DNA of 64,000 nucleotides from Panax quinquefolius (lineage: Eukaryota > Streptophyta > Magnoliopsida > Apiales > Araliaceae). The position numbers were made by a program, and so were the translations under genes. The notes beneath the pieces are model-generated. The model worked only from the letters and a program-made list of their open reading frames with translations. It searched no databases and was not told where the DNA came from. Position 1 is the stretch's first letter. Every line of letters starts with the position of its first letter. Below, piece after piece: positions 33,950 to 45,291 of the stretch. Where the stretch lies: contig CM035170.1 in assembly GCA_020205615.1 (NCBI GenBank), forward strand, positions 31,434,123 through 31,498,122, given 5' to 3'.

Positions 33950-35148
33950 TGAAAAGTGTTGATTGGATCTTCAATATAGAACACCTCTTCCTTCTCTTTG
34001 TAGTGCTTCAACACTTCTATTTGCCTCAATAGCTCTCAGATACTAATGGCTTGTCTTCTTTGTTTTGGTCCCTTCTGAATAGCAAGAGACTTCAGATTTG
34101 TGGCGTGTCCAGCTCGCTTTCTCCTTGTGATCTCCCATTCACTTATCATCAATGAACTGACCTAATGCTTAATCAATTTAGCCTTGTTCTTCAGAAGCTG
34201 ACTAGTATCTCTGTGTACACTCCATTAGTTCTTTCTTTGTTTGGAAAACACTACGATCCTGGTTACTTCCAAGATCGTTGTCATCTTACCTCTTTACTGC
34301 TACTGCATTTGCTGACTTTCCTTAGTCAGTTACTGAAGTCTTCTTCTGATCAACTTGTGGAAGACTTCATCTCGAATGGCTTCACAACTCAATCTAGATG
34401 CTGATTGGGATGGTGCTTAGATCTTCTGTTAGCTTGCATGCCATTCGTTGAGTGCTCTCTGGTTTCCTTTAGGTGGGATACATCTTAGCAGTGCCAACCA
34501 GAGGCTTCAATACTTTGGATATTCTGGGAGTGCTCATTTGTTGAGAATCGTATTTTCTCTATGATTCTGCCTTGGCATTGTGAGCACATATGTTGAGGTC
34601 TTAGTTCTACACTCTATGATTCAGCTTTGGCTGTACAGACACTACGCCTTCGAGATCAGATCTTGACACTCTATGATTTCTGTCGTTGTGCTTGTTGTCT
34701 TCATCTAATCTTGCTCGACTACGATCTCTGCCTCTGATATGATCAGTAGACTCTACGACTCTGAGTGTAGTTTACGATTCTTGACTTGGCTTTGGCAGAT
34801 GCTTAGTTGGCTTGTAGGCAGGCTGTTTCTACGATTCTGAACAAGACTTCCTCATTAGACTACGGCCCTGAGGAAGTTCTCTTCGACACACTACGATCCT
34901 TCCTCGTCTCTCCTGGTAGTCTACAAACTTTGAGATATACTATCTTGCAGACTAAAATTCTTCTTTGATAGCTCTCGAGTTTTCCTTGACTCTCTTAGAA
35001 GACTATGATTTCTGGTATAGTGCTCGACGATCAGACAAGCCTATCTATTACACCATTAGATCAACCTAACATACTTGATCTTTCTATATTTATAGTCTTT
35101 GTACATCATTTCTTTTTAAGGACTTTACAAAGTTGTTTTGCTTATGTA

Positions 35149-35153
35149 GGATC
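35149..35153. other. Target-site duplication GGATC (left copy)
   Basis: GGATC immediately precedes the copia LTR start at 35154 and recurs at 44698-44702 immediately after the other LTR. Five bases is the usual length for copia integrase. Confidence 0.9.
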
Positions 35154-37006
35154 TGAAAGTATTATGCATACAAGCCAATCATGTATGATGATAAAGCATA
35201 TACTGTGTAATCAATCTTATTTATTTATTAATAAAAGAATTATTTATTAAAGGCATTTATTATCTACATGGTGATGTTTTAATAATATGTGATAAACCCA
35301 TAGTTTTAAGCAACGCTTTTAGAATAATGATGATGATCATTCTAATGAGATCTAAATTCTTAGAAAGCTTAAAACTAAAATAGTTCCCAATCATTGGATT
35401 ACTAAATTGGGGATTAGTGAATCCGGATAGATTGGTACATACGTTGCTTGCTCATTGGATGAGGATGATTGATCTCATGATCATTTGTGTGGAGACACTA
35501 AAGCAAGTATGTAGGTGCTTATTAGAGAATAAGTTCACTGAACGTGACTCGCTAAGGAATACCTAATGGAGTTTTACTTACCTGTCAATAGAAATTCCTG
35601 TAGTGATAGTAGTACAAATGATCCTTAGACTTGAGATCATCATAGTATCTTATATATAATGAATTACACTTTGACTTATTCCTTAAGACTCTTAGAGTAT
35701 ATCAAAGGGTATGCTTGGGTGTAATAAGTTATATATGAAGATAATGAATGATCAATAAAGAATCTACCACTTCTAGTAAAAAGGAGAGATGTCTATGTGA
35801 TTCGATAAATGACAACCCGAGAATCCTTGGCGAGGTGGAATGAAATTAGAAAGTAGTTTCTAATTTGCATTCATTAGGAGTTGTTCATTTAGGAATCGAA
35901 ATACATATAATTAAATAAAATAAGACTTGTGATAGAATTCCATGCCTTATATTTAATTGGGACATTGTATGGTGGAAGGATTGAATTGTGCAGTAACTAT
36001 TTACTCAAAGGTTCTTTTATGATTAATGTTGAAATCTATATTATCCGGAAAGTCGTTGATCGCTAGGAGAGCTTATCCTATTGTAGAATAAATATTAATT
36101 ATTTAAATAAATTATTTGTTTAATTTATTTATTTAAATGAGATTAAATTGTTCTAATTGATTTATTCACAACCTGTTTAATATGGAGAACCTAAAGGGTC
36201 ACACCATAAAATGAAGAATAATTATTTAAGAAGTTAATGGCATAATTGTAATAATATATTAAGTATATTTAATTTAATCTATGGTGATAGAATAAATTAA
36301 ATAGCTTAATATTTATTATTTAATATTTTAGAAATATTAAATATAAATTAATAAGAGGAGTCTTATTAATATTATTATAATTATTATTATTTTAATTTCT
36401 AAAAGGTTTAGGAATTAATTTAATATTAGTACTCTCATTTATTCCTAATTGGATTAGGAAAGAAAATTAGTTAAAGGAGTTTAATTAATTACCCTAATAG
36501 GATTAGGGAGCCCATTTAATTAAAAGAGTTTAATTAAATAAATAATACCTTATTTTAATTAAAATAGGTTACATGATATCTTTATAAGAGGAGTCTTATA
36601 TTAGATATCTCGAAATATAATAATTCCTAGTTTTGGAGAGTACACCCTTTTCTTATACTGAGATAGGAAAAACTAGGGTTTGAGCCAAATCCTTCTTCTT
36701 GAAAAATTCCTCTTCCTTGGTGGATCACCTATAGAGGCCATACACTTGGGTGGCTTACATTGATCAAAGGAAGGAATCTACCCGGATATTCAAGGAGATC
36801 GCGAGAAGTAGGGCGTGAACTTCGTTACTTGAGGAAGCTCGTTTATAAGGGTATGATTTCATAATTTCTTATTCTTCGTTTAATTAATAATATGCATAAA
36901 GGATGATCCGGGTAATTGGTTTGTGAAAATTTTAAAATCGATTTTATCTCGCTTCGCTTAATTTTGCAATTTTGATTGCTACTTTGATTTTCATAAAAAC
37001 CTAACA
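35154..37006 (+). repeat. 5' LTR of the copia element
   Basis: Begins TGAAAGTATTATGC, ends AAAACCTAACA. Its partner is at 42834-44697. A third, partial copy (first ~265 bases) lies at 51983-52247. No conventional TATA context was fixed with confidence. Confidence 0.95.
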
Positions 37007-37007
37007 T

Positions 37008-37019
37008 TAGTATCGAGCC
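37008..37019 (+). other. Primer-binding site-like sequence of the copia element
   Basis: TAGTATCGAGCC one base after the LTR resembles TGGTATCAGAGC, complementary to initiator Met-tRNA. The mismatches mean the site is identified mainly by position. Confidence 0.6.
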
Positions 37020-37409
37020 AAACTTTATGCGAATTATTAATTATTTAGATTCTAAATATGTATGGGTATGTATTTTGAATAATTTATTGGGCATAATTTG
37101 TTGTATAAAATTATTATTTTATGAGAAAAAAAAAAAAAAAGTTTTCGAATTTTTTTTAAAGGCGTGATTAGAAAAAAAAAAAAAAAAAAAAACAAAAGCG
37201 TAGTACTGCTATATATTTTTTTTTTGTTACTTTATTAAGTTCAATGAATGGGTATTATATATTATATATTATATATATATATATAGATATGTTTTGTCGA
37301 TTTTTTTTTTAAAAGGACCATCACGTTTACGAAAAAGAATCTAGCAAATCCGGTTTTGATGTGTTCGGTTTTTCATGCAACTTTTTTTTTTTAAAGGGGC
37401 CCGTATTAT

Positions 37410-37441
<32 letters not shown>

Positions 37442-38830
37442 TGTTAGTTATGTGTTGCAATAAGCGTGTCCGCCCATTTTTGTAAAAGTAGGACTTTTAT
37501 ATATATATATATATATTGTTATATACATATATATATTAATTTTAATAATTTTATAATTAAAATAAAAGAGTTTATTTTAATCTTGAAATTGGATTTCATG
37601 CAACATAAAATTTCCCATTAAATGATACTCATATATATATATGGAATGATTTAATTTATTGATACATATGATGATATATATGATAATAAATGGGATTGAT
37701 TATGGACAATTTGACAAATATGATTGGATTTATTTTAGTTGGATGTTTGAATGAATGGGTTTTATTAAATGGGGTTCAAGTACCTCGTCTTTTCTCGGTT
37801 TTCTTCTTGATGTAAATTCTATCTCTCTCCTATGTACTTCCCTCGATCACGATCAAGGTTTCTATTTAAATTAAATAGTTTAATGTAATAGGATTAGTTA
37901 GAATTTTTAGAAGAACCGAAGACCAAGATCAAGGAGCGCTTGAAGACCCGTTTGTAATGGAGCCCGGGTTTAAATGTAATAGTTATATTTAAATGTTTAT
38001 TCTTTGCACCCTAGGGTTTGACCTTTTGGTTCACTTGGTGGCTCTAGTGAACCAAACTAGAATAAAAGTCCATAATCAATCCGGGTAGAATATAGTATTC
38101 TATATGTGCATGCTAGTAGTATATATATTATATATTATGCAAACATGCTTCGCATGTTTAATAATATGACGTGTATTTTATATATATATTTGCATGCGCG
38201 TTAAACAAGATGAGACAAATAATAACAAATCCCTCAAAGTTTTTTATTAAGTCTTAAGCGTTCAAAGATATTTAGAATATCGAACGTCGCCTTCTAGCAT
38301 GATAAAATTAATAGAGTATTAAATATTTAATATGAGTTTGTTGTGTCACCACAAGGCAAGTATTAAGTATTTAAGATGTTAATTTATCACATTTGATGCT
38401 TATAAAGAAAATTGAACAATATTGTTTTGTTGTGTCACCACAAGGGCGATATTTTTTCTTTTTTGAATATATGGAAGTGCTAGGTTGGACTTAACTTAGA
38501 TAATTTTGATTCGGATGTGCCACCACTTGATCAAAATAATCCAAGAGGCAAAACATAAGGAGTTACATGTTGATGTAATTGACAAGGAGTTGTCTACCTA
38601 TTTATTTATATATAGTTTGTTACTGTCACCACACAAGGCTATATATATTTGAAATGGGATCCTTATTCTCACTAGCAAAAAAACTTTAATTAGATTTTGC
38701 CGAACTATATAAATGAGGGTAATATAGTTTGAAGAAAATAGTGGGAGATACCAATATAAAATAAGACCTAATTTATTTTGGTAATTAATAAATGAATGTT
38801 TGCTAAAATATTGTCTTTTTACATGCGAAA
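37020..38830 (+). other. Leader of the copia element
   Basis: No coding frame. It holds poly(A) and poly(T) tracts (37125-37215, 37305-37315, 37381-37395), several (TA)n runs (near 37255-37285, 37410-37440, 37498-37515) and an array of large hairpins at 38259-38657. Long untranslated leaders occur in some plant copia lineages. The structured part could concern packaging, translation or dimerisation of the RNA; that is inference. Confidence 0.6.
38259..38657 (+). repeat. Array of large hairpins with constant apex GTGTCACCAC
   Basis: HP1 38301-38388: base GATAAAATTAA with TTAATTTATC, mid TTAAATATTTAATA with TATTAAGTATTTAA, apex TTGTG-TCAC-CACAA. HP2 38404-38464: AAAGAAAA with TTTTCTTTTT, ATATTG with CGATAT, apex TTGTG-TCAC-CACAA. 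HP3 38495-38545: CTTAGATAATTTTGAT with ATCAAAATAATCCAAG, apex GTG-CCAC-CAC. HP4 38597-38657: CCTATTTATTTATATATAG with CTATATATATTTGAAATGGG, apex ..GTCACCAC... Smaller hairpins lie between (TTACAT-GTTG-ATGTAA, GACAA-GGAG-TTGTC) and one precedes (CGTTC..GATATT-TAG-AATATC..GAACG, 38259-38286). The arms of the four large hairpins are unrelated in sequence. Confidence 0.8.
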
Positions 38831-39700
38831 TTTTGAAAATGTCACATTCACTAATTTCATCTGCTGAAGCATACTTGATGCTAACAAACCGAATTTGATT
38901 TAACTACACTTGAATTTGGTTGAGGAATCTGAGAATTGTTCTCACTTCTTTGAAAAGATTTCTTATGTCCTAAATTACCAGCGTGCTGCAAAAAGTTGCG
39001 AGAGACGACCTCCCGAGGAAGAGATTGCTACTTTTAAGCAAAGGGCAAGATGATGCATCTGTGGCTCATGCATCATGCTCGCATCCATGAAAGTGACGAG
39101 CTTCAACCACGTATGAAAACATGGATGCTCCTACTATGCTACTACACCTTGGAGAGTTGTATGGTGAGTAAAGTAGGACCGCTAGATATGAAATATCTAA
39201 GGAGCTCTTCCGATCTCGGATGATCGAGGGCACCTTGCTGTTGAGACTCATGTCCTAAAGATGATCAATCGATTGAGCGCCTTGGGCGACTTGGGTTCGT
39301 CATGGATGGGGAGTTGAGTCAAGATTTAGTCTTGCAGTCACTCCCAGACACCTTCTCACAATTTGTTGTGAATTTTCACATGAACAAGTTGGATGTTAGC
39401 TTGCCTGAATTACTTAACATGTTGAAAACTGCTGAAGGTCACTTCCCATCCAAGAAGAACCATGTCTTAATGGTGGATGATTCTTCCAAGAAAAGGAAGA
39501 GGCCCAAGGTATCTTCCGAAAAGAAGAAATCCAAGAAGGCTAAGGAAAGGCGAAAGTGAAGGATCAAAAGAAACTGATCCAAATAGTAAAGGAATTTGCT
39601 TCCATTGCAATAAGCCGGAGTCATTTGAAGAGGAACTGCAAGGATTATCTCGCGAGAAACAAAAGCGAAGAAGAAGCTTGGAGAAGCTTGAATCCTAATC
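38831..39700 (+). pseudogene. gag: gag of the copia element, decayed
   Basis: Around 39302-39556 the frame has DLVLQSLPDTFSQFVVNF and MNKLDVSLPELLNML, the typical copia gag (UBN2-like) segment, followed by a Lys-rich stretch (SSKKRKRPKVSSEKK). The zinc knuckle starts CFHCNKP in one frame and continues KRNCKDYLA in the next, so an indel splits it near 39620. Upstream (38831-39300) the frame is broken several times. No intact Gag can be made. Confidence 0.75.
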
Positions 39701-39900
39701 AAGGTTTGTTTATGATTGAAATTAATTTTTACGAAAGTCAATCTTCTACTTGGGTATTGGATACCGGATGTGGTTCTCACATATGTAATAATATCGCAGG
39801 ACCGTCGAAGTAGAAAGTCGAGCAAGGATGAGGTCATCCTACGAGTGGGAAATGGAGCAAAGGTTGCTTGCATTAGGCAGTGGGGACTTATTGTTTAAAG
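39556..39900 (+). pseudogene. pro: Protease region of the copia element
   Basis: WVLDTGCGSHICNN, near 39750-39792, is the catalytic motif of copia proteases (DTGxxxH). The frame (39556-39813) ends in a stop soon after. A following frame keeps EVILRVGNGAKV, the usual next block, with one more indel between. Would process the polyprotein if intact. Confidence 0.8.
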
Positions 39901-39929
39901 ACTTTTACTGGCAAGTTCATTAATTTAAA

Positions 39930-40800
39930 TAATTGTTATTTTGTTCCAAATATCATTAGAAACATTATTTCTATCTCTCAGATTGGATATGGATGGTTTT
40001 AATATTATAATAAAGAACAACAGTTGTTCCATTTATAATGATAATGTTTTATATGGTGTTGGTAATTTGCGAAATGGACTTTATATACTTGACTTGCGTG
40101 AAAATATATTTCAAATTGAACAAACTAATAAAAGGAAAAGAGATGATGTTAATTATACCTTCATGTGGCAATTTGTAGACTCTGGTCATATTAATGAAAC
40201 AAGATTATCCAAGTTGCATAAAGATGGGCTCCTAGAGCTATCGATTATGAATCATATCCAACTTGTGAATCTTGTCTCATGGGTAAAATGACTAAATCTC
40301 CTTTTAGTGGAAAAGGAGAAAGAGTTACTGAGTTGTTAGCGTTGGTACACACGGATGTATGTGGACCTATGACAACGATCGCACGAGGAGGGTATTCTTA
40401 TTTTATTACATTCATGGCGACCACTCAAGATTTGGATATGTGTATTTAATGAAATACAAATCAATCATTTGAAAAGTTCAAAGAGTTCAAAAGTGAAGTT
40501 GAGAAGCAAAGCTGGTAAGAGTATTAAGATTCTTCGATCCGATCGAGGAGGAGAATACTTAAGTGGTGAGTTTCTCAATTGTCTCAAAAGAAAATGGTAT
40601 AATCTCACAATGGACTCCACCGGGGCGCCACAAATGAATGGTGTATCTGAAAGGAGAAATCGAACATTGTTGGACATGGTTCGATCTATGATGAGTTTTA
40701 CTGACCTTCCGCTTTCTTTCCGGGGATATGCCTAGAATCCAATAAGCATACCTACTTAACAAGGTACCTACAAAAATCAGTCCCCAAGACCCCATATGAG
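39930..40800 (+). pseudogene. int: Integrase of the copia element
   Basis: An N-terminal zinc-binding region is recognisable (HINETRLSKLHKDGLL, then CESCLMGKMTKSPF), then the catalytic core: VHTDVCGPM for the first Asp, LRSDRGGEYLSGEF for the second and NGVSERRNRTLLDM for the Glu. All three catalytic residues are retained although the frame changes near 40240-40290 and again near 40450. Integrase upstream of RT establishes the copia order. Confidence 0.85.
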
Positions 40801-41860
40801 TTATGGATAGGGGAGGAAACCAAATCTTAAGCATGTTAAGACTTGGGGTTGTCCAGCTTATGTCAAAAAGTTTGAAAACGATAAGCTGCAGACTAGATCT
40901 GACAAATGTAGATTTGTGGGATACCCTAAAGAAACATCGGGGTATTATTTCTATCATCCAACTGATCAAAAGGTGTTTGTTGCGAAACATGCTGCCTTCT
41001 TGGAAAAGGAGTTTATCCTTGAAGGGGTCAGTGGGAGTAAGATATATCTTGAAGAAGCTCAAGAACCACAAAATACTACAGATCAAAGTGAGGTACCTAA
41101 TCAAGTAGAGATTCCTTCTGTACCACACCCTATTCGTAAATCTGGAAGAGTACCAAAGATACCAGACAGGTATGGACTTGTCATAGAAGATGACAATGAG
41201 GTACGCATCATAGATGATGATGATCCATTGAATTACGAACAGGCTATGAGTAGTAAAGACTCAGAGAAATGGCAAGAAGCCATGAAATCCGAGATGGACT
41301 CCATGTATGAGAACCAAGTATGGACTTTGGTCTCACCACCTGAAGGCATTAAGCCTATTGGGTGTAAATGGGTCTTTAAAAGAAAGACTGGAGCGAATTT
41401 GAAGGAGGTAGAGACCTATAAGGCCCGACTGGTTGCAAAAGGTTTCAAACAAAGACAAGGAGTTGACTATGACGAAACCTTCTCACCAGTAGCAATGCTC
41501 AAGTCCATTCGGATTTTGCTTGCGATTACGACTTACCATGACTCACGAAATCGGCGGATGGACGTGAAAACGGCCTTCCTCAATGGGAAACTTGAGGAGG
41601 ATGTGTATATGACACAACCCGGAGGGATTTGTTTCAAAGGTTGGAACAAATCAAGTCTCATAAAGCTTCTGACGATCCATTTATGGATTAAAGCAAGCTT
41701 CGTAGGTGGAACATCCGTTTTGATGAGACAATCAAAAGTTTGATTTTATCAAAATGAGGATGAACCATGTGTGTACAAGAAGGTTAGTGGGAGCGCTTTG
41801 TTTCATTCCTTGTATTATATGTTGATGATATATTACCGATAGGGAATGATATTCCTATCT
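40801..41860 (+). pseudogene. pol: Reverse transcriptase of the copia element
   Basis: An open frame at 40916-41743 covers the linker and first RT blocks: EKWQEAMKSEMDSMYEN, WVFKRKTGANL, YKARLVAKGFKQRQGVDY, ETFSPVAMLKSIR and MDVKTAFLNGKLEEDVYM. The frame is then lost, but the catalytic YVDD is encoded at 41818-41829 in another frame. RT function would need at least two repairs. Confidence 0.9.
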
Positions 41861-42819
41861 TATGAAACAATTAAAATCAAGTTATCTAAACACTTCTCCA
41901 TGAAGGACTTGGGAGAAGCATCCTATATTTTGGGGATAAAGATCTATAGAGATAGATCTAATAGGATGCTTGGCTTGTCCCCAAGGCGATACATTGACAT
42001 GATGCTAAAAGGTTTAGCATGGAAGATTCCAAAAGAGGTCTCATGCCGATGAGCCATGGAATACATCTCTCCAAGAAACAAGCCCCAAAGACACTGAGGA
42101 GAGAAACCGTATGAGTAAGATTCCTTATGCTTCAAAATAGGATCTATCATAATGCGGTATGATATGATATGTACTAGACCAGATGTCGCTCATGCACTTA
42201 GTGTAACAAGCGGATATCGATCGAATCCGGAGAAGAACACCGGAAGGTAGTGAAAAATATCCTAAAGTACTTAAGAAGAACTAAGGATGTATTTCTTGTC
42301 TACGGTGGAGTCCGAATTAAAACTAGAGGGCTTCACGGACTCAAGTTTTCAAACAGACCAAGATGACAATAAATCTGTTTGGGGTATGTGTTTACCTTAA
42401 ACAATGTGCAGCGAGTTGAAAAGTTCCAAAGTTCAACAACATGCGATTCTTGATTCGATGTGAGGAGGCGAGTACATAGGCGCAAGTGAAGGCGCAAAGG
42501 AAGTCGTTTGGATGAAGAAGTTCATTACCGAACTTGGTGTGATTCCTAGCATTAAAGGACCCGGTGCCTTTATTCTGCGTGAAAACACCGGAGTCATGCT
42601 TTGCGCAAGCTAAGGAACCCAGTCTCATCGTAAATCCAAACACGTGGTCATGCGGCGATTTCATTTGATCGAGAGATCATTGAAAGAGGAGACGTCACCC
42701 TAGAGCGTGTGGACTCTCAAGAAAATATTGCAGATCCATTTACTAAAGCGTTAACACAACAACAGTTTGATCGTCACTTAGAGAAGATGGGTATGAGATA
42801 CCACGGCGATTGGCTTTAG
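41861..42819 (+). pseudogene. pol: RNase H of the copia element
   Basis: Scattered frames retain LSKHFSMKDLGEASYILGIKI (end of RT), TDSSFQTDQDDNKS and EYIGASEGAKEVVWMKKFI, the usual copia RNase H blocks. The end is REIIERGDVTLERVDSQ with IADPFTKAL and HLEKMGMRYHGDWL before the stop at 42817-42819. Several indels and stops lie between blocks. RNase H would remove RNA from the RNA-DNA hybrid. Confidence 0.8.
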
Positions 42820-42820
42820 T

Positions 42821-42833
42821 GCAAGTGGGAGAT
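42821..42833 (+). other. Polypurine tract of the copia element
   Basis: GCAAGTGGGAGAT directly precedes the LTR start TGAAAGTATT at 42834, matching the common copia form AGTGGGAGA. Confidence 0.85.
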
Positions 42834-44697
42834 TGAAAGTATTATGCATACAAGCCAATCATGTGATGATAAAGCATATACTGTGTAATCAATCTTATTT
42901 ATTTATTAATAAAAGAATTATTTATTAAAGGCATTTATTATCTACATGGTGTTGTTTTTAATAATATGTGATAAACCCATAGTTTTAAGCAACGCTTTTA
43001 GAATAATGATGATGATCATTCTAATGAGATCTAAATTCTTAGAAAGCTTAAAACTAAAATAGTTCCCAATCATTGGATTACTAAATTGGGGATTAGTGAA
43101 TCCGGATAGATTGGTACATACGTTGCTTGCTCATTGGATGAGGATGATTGATCTCATGATCATTTGTGTGGAGACACTAAAGCAAGTATGTAGGTGCTTA
43201 TTAGAGAATAAGTTCACTGAACGTGACTCGCTAAGGAATACCTAATGGAGTTTTACTTACACCGTCAATAGGAATTCCTCAGAGTGATAGTAGTACAAAT
43301 GATCCTTAGACTTGAGATCATCATAGTATCTTATATATAATGAATTACACTTTGACTTATTCCTTAAGACTCTTAGAGTATATCAAAGGGTATGCTTGGG
43401 TGTAATAAGTTATATATGAAGATAATGAATGATCAATAAAGAATCTACCACTTCTAGTAAAAAGGAGAGATGTCCTATGTGATTCGATAAATGACAACCC
43501 AGAAATCCTTGGCCAAGGTGGAATGAAATTAGAAAGTAGTTTCTAATTTGCATTCATTAGGAGTTGTTCATTTAGGAATCGAAATACATATAATTAAATA
43601 AAATAAGACTTGACAGTAATTCCATGTCTTATATTTAATTGGGACATTGTATGGTGGAAGGATTGAATTGTGCAGGTAACTATTTACTCAAAGGTTCTTT
43701 TATGATTAATGTTAAAATCTATATTATCCGGAAAGTCGTTGATCGCTAGGAGGCTTATCCCTATTGTAGAATAAATATTATTTATTTAAATAAATTATTT
43801 GTTTAATTTATTTATTTAAATGAGATTAAAATTGTTCTAATTGATTTATTCACAACCTAGGTTTAATATGGAGAACCTAAAGGGTCACACCATAAAAGGA
43901 AGAATAATTATTTAAGAAGTTAATGGCATAATTGTAATAATATGTTAAGTATATTTAATTTAATCTATGGTGATAGAATAAATTAAATAGCTTAATATTT
44001 ATTATTTAATATTTTAGAAATATTAAATATAAATTAATAAGAGGAGTCTTATTAATATTATTATAATTATTATTATTTTAATTTCTAAAAGGTTTAGGAA
44101 TTAATTTAATATTAGTACTCTCATTTATTCCTAATTGGATTAGGAAAGAAAATTAGTTAAAGGAGTTTAATTAATTACCCCTAATAGGATTAGGGAGCCC
44201 ATTTAATTAAAAGAGTTTAATTAAATAAATAATACCTTGTTTTAATTAAAATAGGGTTACATGATATCTTTATAAGAGGAGTCTTATATTAGATATCCAA
44301 AAATATCATGTAATTCCTAGTTTTGGAGAGTACACCCTTTTCTTATACAGATAGGAAAAATTAGGGTTTGAGCCAAATCCCTTCTTCTTGAAAAATTTCT
44401 CTTCCTTGGTGGATCACCTATAGAGGCTATACACTTGGGTGGCTTACATTCATCAAAGGAAGGAATCTATCCGGATATTCAAGGAGATCGCGGAGAAGTA
44501 GGAGGTGAACTCGTACCTGAGGAAGCTCGTTTCTACAAGGGTATGATTTCATAATTTCTTATTCTTCGTTTAATTAATAATATGCATAAAGGATGATCCG
44601 GGTAATTGGTTTGTGAAAAATTTTAAAATCTAATTTTATCTCGCTTCCGCTAATTTTGCAATTTTGATTGCTACTTTGATTTTCATAAAACCTAACA
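42834..44697 (+). repeat. 3' LTR of the copia element
   Basis: Starts TGAAAGTATTATGC, ends AAACCTAACA, followed by the GGATC duplication at 44698-44702. Nearly collinear with the 5' LTR (1864 against 1853 bp), with differences mostly one- or two-base indels. Confidence 0.95.
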
Positions 44698-44808
44698 GGA
44701 TCAACCTAACACATTTGATCAATTCATTCTAAGTCCTTGTACCTATGTTTCTATTGTCTATCAAAGGACTTTACAACTTTTCTTAATGCAAGCATACTTG
44801 CATATTCA

Positions 44809-44843
<35 letters not shown>

Positions 44844-44894
44844 TAATCAAATCATATGTAAATAGGAATATCATTCACATGCTTATTCCTGACA
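44698..44894 (-). repeat. Remainder of the F LTR after the copia insertion
   Basis: GGATCAACCTAACAC continues the sequence interrupted at 35153. It repeats the block seen at 35059-35133 (GATCAACCTAACA, TTGATC, CTTTGTAC or CCTTGTACC, GGACTTTACAA). A (TA)n run lies at 44816-44841. The outer boundary of F is unclear: 44713 or about 44894 are the best candidates. Confidence 0.55.
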
Positions 44895-45291
44895 AACTTG
44901 ATCAATAATAATAAGAGTTTGCTCGATATAGAATACAAATCTAGAATTTGCTCAATGTAAAGAGGTAAGTTTATAAACTTGCATAGCGATAACAAGTAGG
45001 GTTAGGAAACTTGCCTCGTGCATAGGTTACACGTTAATTATACACGTTCCTCGATTTACTCCTACATAACATTTACATTCGCAATTCCAATCAATTATAA
45101 CGTAACTATTCATCACAAGTTCATTCTTTTGTCTAAACTTAGGTTATGACTATACTTAGTCAAATTACCACGCTTATTTTCACATAATATCACACTACAC
45201 GAACAATAAGCTAACTATGCGTTCAACAATTCAATCAACATGTAAATGCCTTATTGACATGTTGAGAACCTATTTTAACATCTCATTCTAG
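44895..45291 (-). other. Probable LTR fragment of the gypsy C/D/E group
   Basis: On the minus strand this has GCAAGTTTCC, CGAGGCAAGTTT and GAGCAAATTCTAG phrases as in 48665-48920 of gypsy D and 5160-5330. No ORF. It abuts plus-strand pol of gypsy D, so the junction at about 45292 is a rearrangement rather than element structure. Confidence 0.45.

Larger units (their letters stand above)
27914..35153 (-). mobile_element. Element F: LTR retrotransposon with Transposase_32-like ORF
   Basis: On the minus strand the order is a long LTR (right side), a Met-tRNA-type primer-binding site (32414-32403), a ~2.9-kb leader without ORFs, then a decayed ORF (29454-27914). The left part is cut at 27913 by the LTR of gypsy C; the LTR is split on the right by the copia element at 35154 and resumes at 44698. 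No RT, protease or integrase is visible, so this is a non-autonomous element or the 5' part of a larger one. The LTR style (TGTTAG...) and PBS fit copia elements of the SIRE/Maximus type, but that assignment is inference. Confidence 0.65.
32417..35153 (-). repeat. LTR of element F (main part)
   Basis: The plus-strand left end is TGTTAGTTCCC. Candidate right ends are CTAACA at 35071, CTAACA at 44713 or CTGACA at 44894; the first two give a perfect 6-base terminal inverted repeat. A phrase from GATCAACCTAACA to GGACTTTACAA occurs at about 35059-35133 and again after the copia insertion at 44700-44777, so the LTR has a ~95-bp tandem duplication or the flank repeats it. It contains a hairpin ladder (32715-32940), a (TTG)n tract near 32965-32995 and many CTACGATC/CTATGATT words. 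Confidence 0.7.
35154..44697 (+). mobile_element. Ty1/copia element, complete ends, defective coding
   Basis: Two LTRs (35154-37006 and 42834-44697), a 5-bp target duplication GGATC, a Met-tRNA-like PBS, then gag, protease, integrase, reverse transcriptase and RNase H, and a polypurine tract. Integrase upstream of RT is diagnostic of Ty1/copia. The element inserted into the LTR of F. The LTRs differ at few positions, mostly small indels, implying a fairly recent insertion, yet every ORF carries frameshifts and stops. It was either mobilised in trans by another copy or the sequence contains indel errors. Confidence 0.95.
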
